Assembly (NCBI GenBank): GCA_945643635.1
Contig: CALZFC010000107.1
Span: forward strand, 319,501 to 383,500
Direction of reading: 5' to 3'
Origin: Allodiplogaster sudhausi
Taxonomy: Eukaryota; Nematoda; Chromadorea; Rhabditida; Diplogasteridae
DNA: 64,000 nucleotides
The notes beneath the pieces were generated by a model. That model saw only the letters and a list, made by a program, of their open reading frames with translations. It did no database searches and had not been told where the DNA came from. A program made the position numbers and the translations under genes. The first letter of the stretch is position 1. The number at the start of each line of letters is the position of its first letter. Below, in pieces: positions 56,626-64,000 of the stretch.

Positions 56626-57417
56626 TCGAAGACAGAGGCTTACCAAATGTGCCATTTTCGGCCCGACTCCCTTAAGCGAGAAGAGTCCATCCAGACTCTC
56701 CGGAATGTCTCCTCCCCACTTCTCTTTCATTGCAGCAGTGGCCTCCAGAATATGCTTTGCCTTGGTCTGACAAAATGAGGCGTCAGCATTGAGACGTAGA
56801 GTCGAGCTACAGTTCTCAATCTAACCTACTATAAAAACCTAACCCTATAGAAGCTGACCGGGCGCAACAGTTCTTCCAACTCGGATTGTTGCATCTTGGT
56901 AAGGTTCTCAATGGTGCAGCCTCTCTCCTTAAGCCTCTGAAATGCCACGTTTGTGTTAAAAAAAAAAGATATGATAAGAGGTAGAGGCTTTGACCTTCAT
57001 AGCAGCAGATGTAACCTCATCCTTTGTCTGACTGGACAGCATAAGGGAGAGCAGAATCTGGAACCGCCGATCCTGAAATGGTTTGCTCTCCGATAGATAG
57101 CGATAAAAGGTTACTCGTTGGATGAAATCATGATCTCCAATGCCGAATAGGGTAACAACTAAAAGAGGTGGAAATTACAAGTTAATAATACAGGATACTA
57201 AACCCTGTTCCATCCCAACCGAATCTCCATTATCGAGAACCCCTCAACTAACGCGAGGTTCCGCGCCCTCGTCATAGAGTTTGTCGCATCCCATAGTATC
57301 CACGGCAGCGTCTTCCTTCTCTCTCATTCTTCCAATCTGGCCAATCTGCCCCATCAGGTCTTCAATGTCCACTTCGGCATCTTCTCCTTCCACTATCCTC
57401 TTCTTCGTTTTCTTCAT
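56074..57417 (-). CDS. nth-1: Endonuclease III homologue (NTH1)
   Basis: Bifunctional DNA glycosylase/AP lyase for oxidised pyrimidines in base excision repair. Start MKKTKKRIVEGEDAEVDIED at 57417. Then RRFQILLSLMLSSQTKDEVT (about 57040), LKERGCTIENLTKMQQSELE, and the helix-hairpin-helix SLKGVGPKMAHL with the catalytic Lys (about 56650). The next exon has VMQSAWGQTLGIAVDTHVHR, whose VDTH Asp is the second catalytic residue. The 4Fe-4S loop CRAVRPCCGQCLLAETC fits C-x6-C-x2-C-x5-C (about 56250). It is followed by an SRSRSP-containing C-terminal tail ending at 56074. About six exons, all key residues present. The start codon lies within a few bases of the 3' tail of the adjacent LINE. Confidence 0.92.
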
Positions 57418-57537
57418 TTCATTTCATTTATTTACGGCATTGTAAAACGCACGTGGTAGTATAATAATATATGATATAGCATATAGGTATAGCGAGATAT
57501 GTAGATATATAAGTGAGGGAAAAGCGATGGAGAAAGG

Positions 57538-60350
57538 TCATGGGGCGGTGGGAGGGACTGTGGGAAGGGGAAGAGGGGAGGGAGAGGAGATAAGGGTCGG
57601 GGAGAGTGAGGTGGACTTGGTTAAACTATTGAATGCCTTAGCGGCTCTGATAAAGAAGGAATGGGACCGGATTGTGGATCTTGTGGAGGGGTATGCTAGC
57701 TGGAAGGAGAGGCCACGGGTTCTACTGTTGCGGAAGTGAAAGTAGTGAGGGTTTGCATCGGAAATACGACGGTGGTGAAAAATGAGTCTACGTGCCAGAG
57801 TAAAGTCAGCGTGCTCACGACGGGACTTGAGAGAGGGAAGGGAGAGGGTAGTATTCCTGAAGGAGCTATTAGGGAGATTAAAGCTAGTATGGCCGAGAGA
57901 GCGGCGAAAAATGACACGGGTGAAATAATTCTGGGCTTTCTCTAGGATACGGATATCCCGTTTGAGACGCGGCGAAAAAACGACAGAACAGGACTCTAAT
58001 ATGGGGCGAATGTAAATAGTAAAGGCAGAGACAAGAACCTTCATGTTGCGAGTGCGGAGGGCACGGAGGAGGGGGTAGGACTTAGCAAGTGCCTTATTGG
58101 CAAGGTAAGAGCAGTGGGGCGAGAAAGAGAGTTTAGAGTCTATTATGATGCCAAGGTCGCGAGCGGAATCTACTACAGTGAGAGGGGCGCCGCAGAGGAA
58201 GTATTGATGCTTAGGGTTGGTGGATCCTAGATGAAGAACAGAACACTTATTACTAGCAAGAGGGAGCTGCCAAGTATCGGCCCAGAGAGAAACCTGGTCA
58301 ATAGCAGCCTGTAAAGAGGAAGGGGAAGAGGAAGATGGAAAGGATTGGAAGATCTTAATATCATCAGCAAAACAGCGGGAGTGAACACCATGAGTGGCAA
58401 TGATACCAGGAAGGTCGCTAGTATAAAGAATAAAGAGAAGGGGGCCGATTACAGTGCCTTGAGGGATTCCACTAATAACAGGGCGAGGAGTTGAGAGGGA
58501 TGTGCCTACTCGCACTTGGAAGGAGCGGTTAGAAAGAAAAGAAGAGATCCAGCTAACGACATTTGGGGGAATACCGAGGACACGGAGCTTAAATATGAGC
58601 TTTGGGTGGGAGACACGGTCGAAGGCACGAGCATGGTCAAAGTAGATAATGTCAGTGGTTAGGGAATTATGATGGGCAGAGGTCCAATGTTCAAGACAGT
58701 CTAACAACTGGAATTCAATAGAACGTCTACGTCTGAAGCCATATTGTTGGTCGGGAATGATGCGTAGAGAATCACAATAAGAGTAGAGTTTACGGCAAAG
58801 GAGCTTCTCAAAGAGGCGGGAGAATATGGAGGTAATGGAGATTGGACGGTAGTTGGAGGGATCGGAATAAGGAGCCTTCTTCTTAATGGGTATGATAATG
58901 GAGGACTTCCAAGCAGAGGGAACTGTTGCGGTGGAAAAAGAATAATTGAAAATGTACTCGAGGGCTTCACTAATTGGAATGGAGAGATTCTTAATAAGTG
59001 CGAGATTGAAATTATCGGGAGTTTTGCAGGAGGAATTAGGCCAGGTTTCAATGAGGCGACAAATCTCATGCCTAGGAAAAACAATAGAGAAAGGGGGGAA
59101 AGATATTGCATTAGGGGAGAGATTGGGGAGATTACCATTGTCAACAGTATAGGCACTCGAGAAAGTTGAAGCCAAAAGCTCGGCCTTATCTATATCGGTA
59201 AAGCAGTCGGGACCTGGGGACTGGGTGAGGGTATCAACGCCACGTGGCTTAACAGAGGTTTTATTCCTAACGTATCGAAAGAAAAGGGACTTGTTATTGG
59301 AGAGGACTAGGTGCTTTTCTAGATTTCTAGAGTATTTATCCATTTCCTTACAGTAACGAGAGTTATCAATAGCAAAAGCAGAATGGGATTCGGGGTCGTC
59401 TCTTTCTAGTGATTTAAGCCAAAGATCAAAGCGTTTCCGCTGAAGACGGAGGATGTGGTCGGGGAGGCGGACGCCATATGGGCTGACACGCTTATAAGGG
59501 ACGAAGAGATCATCAACAGCACGAAGGGCGGAGGAGAGAGAGGAGTACATATCATCGACATTTGATAGAGAATGAAAGGGGGATGGAAACCCAAAATTCA
59601 AGAGGTAAGACGAGGCAGCTTGGTAATCTACTTTAAGATAGTCTTTGATGAAGGTATAAGAGGGGCGTTGATGAGAAAGAGTTATATGTGCCATAACAGA
59701 GAGATGATCGGAGTTGAGGAAGGGGGGCTCAATCGTGATATTAGAAAGGAGGGAAGGGGTATTGGTAAGAAGGAGATCTAGAATATGATCATTGCGAGTG
59801 GGGGCTGGGGTCAATTGGGCGAAAAAGCTGGAAGTAGAGAAATCATAGAACAGTCTGGAGCTATGGGAGGGGGGTTGTGGGAGAGGAGATGGGGTTGTGT
59901 GCCATAGAAGGTCCGGGTAGTTAAAATCGCCCAGGAGGATGGTGGGGAACGGAGAGGTGGACAGGTCGCGTAAGAGTGAGATAAGAGTAGCATTAAGTTC
60001 TGCTGAGCAAGAGGGAGCGCGGTAGACTAGAATAAGGCGGATAAAATCACTGTTAAAGTTTGCGTCTATTGCAAGAAGCTCAAAAGAAGCTGGGGTGGAA
60101 AGAGAGTGGACAACTTTGGCCGAGAGAGTGTTTCTGAGAAGGATGGCAACCCCGCCACCCTTTTTTCTGAGGCGGTCCTGGCGGAAAACACTATAATCTG
60201 GGCAACCACTAAGGAGAAAGCTATCGGGTAAGGAAGAGGACAGCCATGTTTCTACAATGCAAATGACAGCAAGCGAGCGGGTAAAGAGCAGGGAGAGCTC
60301 ATGGGTCTTGCTTACTACTGAACGAGCATTAAAGAGATAAAGGGGGCAAG
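57538..60350 (-). CDS. LINE ORF2: endonuclease-reverse transcriptase
   Basis: The frame is open from 60855, but its first 150 or so codons overlap ORF1 and are proline-rich shadow, so the real start is probably near 60350. The apurinic-type endonuclease has YLFNARSVVSKTHELSLLF, VETWLSSSLPDSFLLSGCPD, GGGVAILLRN and ILLGDFNYPDLLW. The reverse transcriptase has NYRPISITSIFSRLFEKLL, YGFRRRRSIEFQLLDCLEHW, DHARAFDRVSHPKL, GIPQGTVIGPLLFILYTSDL and the catalytic FADDIKIF, then a C-terminal region DLGIIIDSKLSFSPHCSYLA. All catalytic aspartates are present. There is no RNase H domain. The arrangement fits the CR1/L2-like group; exact clade would need a tree. Translation must involve frameshifting, reinitiation or an internal start after ORF1. 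Confidence 0.9.
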
Positions 60351-61582
60351 AGGTGGACCTGCGATGGTTGGCACTTAGTGGGGGTAGGGGGGCCCTGGTG
60401 GTAAAAAGGGGAGGGAGGGGGAGCAAGGGGGGTGAAGCGGTTAGAAGTGGAGATGGGAGGAGGAGGGGGGAGAGAGGGAGGAGGAGGAGGGTTGTAGGTG
60501 TATGAGGGGAGAGGAGGAGGGTTGTAGGTGGCTGAGGGAGGAGGAGGAGGAGGGGGGTTGTAGGCGGATGAGTCCGGAGAGAGAGAGGGGGCGGTAAAAA
60601 TGGAGGGGGGAGGGAAGTTGGAATAGAGGAGAGATTGGGGGTGGCTAGAGGGAGGGTGGTGGGAGGCCACGTCGGCGTAAGAGGGGCGGGGGCGGCGCCT
60701 GGCGGCAGCGGCTCCACGGGTGTTGGGGGGACGGGAGGGCATCCCGGACGGACGGCGTCCGAGAGGACTCGCGTAGAAGCGAGAGAAGTCGGGGAGCTTG
60801 GGAGGGGAGGGGGTGATGCCTCTCTGGGCAAAGGTGAGGGAGGGGCGGATGGCACATCCAGAGAAGGATGCCGAGCGCGAGAGGCGGTGGGAGTTTCGGA
60901 TGGCTAGCTGTTGGAGGAGGGAGTTGGGGAGAATGACCTTTACAGGGTTGTCGCGACTGAGGCCGTTGGTGAGAGGGTAGACAGCTGAGGGGAGGGCGGA
61001 AACACCGATAGAATCGAGGAGATGGAGGACAGCATTATAGTAAGAGGCCGCCCGTTGAATCGGGGAGCCTTCAGGAGTGGGGAGACCGAACACTACGAGA
61101 GCACGGCGTCTCTCATGCCTATCTCTACGCTCCTCCTCGGTCTCGCGGGAAAAATCCCAAGAGGGGGAGGCCGAGGAGGAGGAGGGGGGGTTGCCGTTAG
61201 TATTCTCAGCCATCACAACATCTTGAGTCATAACATCCATAATGGGGTCGCTATGTACAGTATAGAGAGGAGGAGTGGACTCAATGGCAGTTAGCCTGGT
61301 GTCGACGGTATCGAGCTGAGTGGTGTGGGCAGAAAGGGCAGCTGTCATGTCCGTGATGATGATGTCCTTAGCTGCCAGAGAGGACTCGAGCGAGGAGACG
61401 GTGTCGGTGAGGGAGGCAAGCTGAGCGATGAGGGAGGAGACGGAGGAAGCCAGGAAAGCGAGGATGTCATCCGAGTCCGGGGGCCCTTCAGTGGATCGGC
61501 GGCGCTTCCGGTCATTCAGTCCCTGAATGAAGGATGCGACGGCAGGGAGATCGAGGGGGGCAGGAGGGTCAGCATCGGTCAT
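60329..61582 (-). CDS. LINE ORF1 protein
   Basis: 417 residues from MTDADPPAPLDLPAVASFIQ. A heptad-rich coiled coil (LASSVSSLIAQLASLTDTV, about residues 50-110) is followed by an acidic-basic segment DFSRETEEERRDRHERRRAL. A folded core VVFGLPTPEG...AVYPLTNG..KVILPN comes next, of the type seen in nucleic-acid-binding ORF1 proteins of CR1/L2-like elements. The C-terminus is proline-rich (PPPPPSATYNPPPLPSYTY). There is no zinc knuckle. It overlaps the open frame of ORF2. Presumed RNA-binding chaperone of the LINE particle, by analogy. Confidence 0.85.
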   Translation of the reverse strand: MTDADPPAPLDLPAVASFIQGLNDRKRRRSTEGPPDSDDILAFLASSVSSLIAQLASLTDTVSSLESSLAAKDIIITDMTAALSAHTTQLDTVDTRLTAIESTPPLYTVHSDPIMDVMTQDVVMAENTNGNPPSSSSASPSWDFSRETEEERRDRHERRRALVVFGLPTPEGSPIQRAASYYNAVLHLLDSIGVSALPSAVYPLTNGLSRDNPVKVILPNSLLQQLAIRNSHRLSRSASFSGCAIRPSLTFAQRGITPSPPKLPDFSRFYASPLGRRPSGMPSRPPNTRGAAAARRRPRPSYADVASHHPPSSHPQSLLYSNFPPPSIFTAPSLSPDSSAYNPPPPPPPSATYNPPPLPSYTYNPPPPPSLPPPPPISTSNRFTPLAPPPSPFYHQGPPTPTKCQPSQVHLLPPLSL

Positions 61583-61782
61583 GCTTAACTAAGCGGGGGC
61601 CAGACGATCAAACAGTAAAAGACCCTTGGCCCAAGGGTTGAGGAGATGGCCGAGAAAGAACCTGGAGTTGTGCCTTTATAGAGATGAGTGCCCCTCAGGC
61701 ACTAGGAGCGAGGAGAAAAGCAGGTGCACAGCGCTTGAAAGAGAGGAGCTGGATGCACCGACCGCTCTGTGACGTGGGTAGA

Positions 61783-61845
61783 GCGGGCGAGTGAAAGAGC
61801 GGGCGAGTGAGTAGAGCGGGCGAGTGTAGAGCGGGCGAGTGTTCT
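61783..61845. repeat. Short minisatellite between the two LINEs
   Basis: Four copies of a 'gagcgggcgagtg' unit of about 13 bp with short spacers (gtagagcgggcgagtgaaag). It lies upstream of both head-to-head LINEs. Confidence 0.85.
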
Positions 61846-62200
61846 TTCCCATTTCAACGTCACCGAAAGTAGCGCAGCCGAGATTATTTCCGCCGAACCA
61901 CCGAAGATTCACTGCTAATAAGCTGTAATTAAAATTGGCTTAACACAATCGAAAATCTGCAGCTACCCATTTCCTAGCACGAGTAGATCAAAATGTCATC
62001 TAACAGTAGAAGAGAGAAGACAAGAGGTTCTCAACCGTACCGTACACGATTGAAGCATGGGCCCATGCGCATTGTGAGTATTCGGATGTATGGACGTCCC
62101 TGCTCTCGCCTCACTCAGAGCGGTCGGTCCGCGCTTCGCTCCTCTCAAGAGCCGGCCCGACTTCCTTTCGCGACGCCCCTCGTGCCTGGGGGGCCTAACC
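61846..62200. other. Spacer between head-to-head LINEs
   Basis: Contains AT-rich unique DNA (61846-62000), then GC-richer sequence (62040-62220) that may belong to the 5' UTR of the second LINE. No gene seen. Confidence 0.5.
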
Positions 62201-64000
62201 CACTTCAACAGGCACAAAAACAGGTTCACCTCCATCTTCCGCAGACATCTTTTTCCTGCCCGGCCATAGCTCTTCCCCTTGGGCCAAGGGCAATACCGAA
62301 TTTGATCTACTGGCCCCTTCTTGGTTAAGTCATCATTCATGACTGAACCCCTTGATCTCTCTGCTGTCTCCTCCTTTCTCCAGAGCAGAAGGCAGAGAAG
62401 GAAGCGCGCCGCAGCGGATGACGGCGGCACCCCCTCCGCCACCTTGGAAGTGGACGACGTCCTCGACTTCCTCGTAGAAGAACTGTCCGCGCTCAAGTCC
62501 ACCATCGCCTCTCTCTCCTCCTCCGTCTTCACTCTCGAGTCCAACGCAGCCATCAAGGATCTGACAATCAGCGATCTTTCTGCTTCCATTCTTGTCCTCA
62601 CGGACAAAGTCGATTCATTTAACTCACCACTTACTGTCGTGCCCCCAAAGCCTATTCCTGCTGCCACTAATGCCTCCTCTAATGTTGCTCTTGCCCATGA
62701 TGATGTTGTTATGACTCCTTCTGATGAAATCCCCCCCTCCACCTCTTCGTCCTCCCACCCCTCCCTGGGACTATTCCCGGGAGACGGACGATGAGGTTAG
62801 AGACAGACACGAGCGTCGCCGGGCTCTTGTTGTCTATGGCCTCCCAGTCCAACACGGAAACACCTCCACTCACACTGCTTACTCATACTTTAACTCTGTC
62901 GTTGGTCTCCTGGACACCCTTGGTGTCCCATGTCTCCCTATTGCTGTCTACCCGCTGGTAGATCACCCCCGCCCCAATGCTTCTAACCCTTTGAAAGTGA
63001 TCCTCCCCACATCCAAGTTCCAGGCGCTCGCAATCGCCAGATCCCACAAGCTCCGCCACTCCTCTTCCTATTCCAACTGTTATATCCTCCCCTCGCGCAC
63101 GTTCGCAGAGCGTGGCATCATCCCCCCCCCCCCCCCCGAAGCTCCCCGACTACTCGCGTTTCTTCGCCAAACCCCCCGGCCATCGCACGGCCCCCACCTC
63201 TCGCCCCCCTCGCCCCCCTCAATCTCGCGTGGCCACCCGCCGGCCTTCCCACACTAACACCAACCCCACTCCCCTCTTCTCTAACCCCTCTTATGCCGCC
63301 GCTGTGGGCCGCATTCCCACTCCCCCTCCATCCCAGCCACCTCATCGCGCGTCTTATCTCCCCTCTCTCCCACCTCCTACTCTCTCCCAATCACTTCCAG
63401 CCGCCGCAACCGCTCTCTCACTTTGTCTCCTCTCCTCCCATCTACACCAATCCGCCGCCTAACTACCACCCCCCTAACCCCGACTTCACCACTAACAACC
63501 GCTTCGCCCCTCTTGCCTCTCTCAATCCCACTCCCCCTTTCCACTACTACCATCCTCTCCCCCATTTTTAACTACTGCCACTCGCAGGCAAACCAATTCC
63601 TCAATATACTCTTTTAATGCCCGCTCGATTGTTAACAAGACCCACGAATTATCATCCCTTTTCTCCCGTTCGTTTGCAATCATTGCTATTGTCGAGACAT
63701 GGCTTACCTCTTCCTTGCCTGACAACTTTCTACTTAACGGTTCTCCCGATTACTCTATTATCCGCCAAGACCGCACCAGACGCAAAGGCGGCGGTGTTGC
63801 CCTCATCTTCCGCTCTTCCATCTCCACCACCACCTTATTGTCACTTTCTCGCCCCCACGCTTTCGAATTGCTCGCGGTTGACGCTAGCTTCAGTAGCGAC
63901 CCCATCCGCATCATCTTAGTTTATCGCGCTCCCGCTTGCCCATCTGATGATAACACTAACCTTATCAAGCTTCTCACAGATCTCTCCTCTGCTCCTCATC
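62200..64000 (+). mobile_element. CR1-like LINE, copy 2 (diverged, cut by window end)
   Basis: Plus-strand relative of copy 1. Its 5' UTR has cttgggccaagggcaa and ctactggcccc before the ORF1 ATG at 62339. ORF1 (62339 on) starts MTEPLDLSAVSSFLQSRRQR, with coiled coil LKSTIASLSSSVFTLESNAA. It changes frame near 62750-62765 (C-rich run) to SWDYSRETDDEVRDRHERRR and again near 63125-63138, where 16 C residues occur. ORF2 begins about 63610 with FNARSIVNKTHELSSLFSRS, then IAIVETWLTSSLPDNFLLNG and GGGVALIFRSS, and runs out of the window. Clearly diverged from copy 1 at the protein level, so a different subfamily or an older insertion. Confidence 0.8.

Larger units (their letters stand above)
57421..61680 (-). 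mobile_element. Full-length CR1-like LINE, copy 1
   Basis: Two-ORF non-LTR retrotransposon on the minus strand. The 5' UTR is at about 61583-61680, ORF1 at 61582-60329, ORF2 in another frame ending at 57538, and the 3' end near 57421 with a short AAATGAAATGAAATG-like tail instead of poly(A). Both ORFs are free of stops or frameshifts, so the copy is young. The 5' UTR has segments in common with the second copy (ttgggccaaggg and tggcccc before the ORF1 ATG). The 5' boundary is approximate. Confidence 0.88.

Overview
The window is nuclear DNA of an invertebrate eukaryote, almost certainly a nematode. It has small exons split by short GT/AG introns (often 45-100 bp), two cuticle collagens with the nematode layout, a cysteine-rich EB-module-like cluster, a tandem-CRD galectin and a CR1-like LINE. 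The species cannot be read from the sequence; a rhabditid or diplogastrid is plausible. A very large share of the first 30 kb is (CT)n/(GA)n microsatellite, mostly inside introns.

Layout. 1-12 kb, + strand: cysteine-rich secreted-type exons (clusters at 1984-2114, 2829-3705, 4146-4282, 4620-5549, 5845-10720) separated by CT/GA repeats. Two palindromic DNA-transposon-like elements lie at 914-1751 and 12216-12696. 13.2-15.3 kb, +: a two-domain galectin with seven apparent frame breaks. 15.6-28.7 kb, -: one non-NMDA ionotropic glutamate receptor gene whose introns carry a GA satellite, a tandem 2.25 kb duplication and another inverted-repeat element. 29.7-32.9 kb, +: two tandem cuticle collagens. 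33.4-37.9 kb, -: VPS50 (syndetin). 38.1-40.2 kb, +: MICU-type mitochondrial calcium-uptake regulator, divergent from VPS50. 40.4-42.3 kb, -: an unrecognised gene. About 43-43.8 kb, +: a small coiled-coil protein. 44.1-51.5 kb, +: SMARCAL1-type annealing helicase, with a 2.4 kb intron holding foldback DNA and an intron that is a 33-bp minisatellite. 51.7-54.5 kb, -: PSME3 (PA28 gamma) and MITD1. 54.8-55.8 kb, +: exons of an unrecognised cysteine-containing protein. 56.1-57.4 kb, -: endonuclease III (NTH1). 57.4-61.7 kb, -: an intact two-ORF LINE. 62.2 kb to the window end, +: a diverged second LINE, head to head with the first.

The genes are ordinary single-copy housekeeping, neuronal and cuticle genes and do not form one pathway. 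SMARCAL1 (replication-fork remodelling) and NTH1 (base excision repair) are both genome-maintenance genes, but nothing in the sequence links them functionally. The unusual content is repeat biology: intron-filling pyrimidine repeats, foldback elements, a satellite-bearing segmental duplication, a minisatellite intron with higher-order structure, and a LINE whose 3' tail touches the NTH1 start codon. Several genes show isolated one-base frame breaks that may be sequence errors or decay; this cannot be settled from the window alone.
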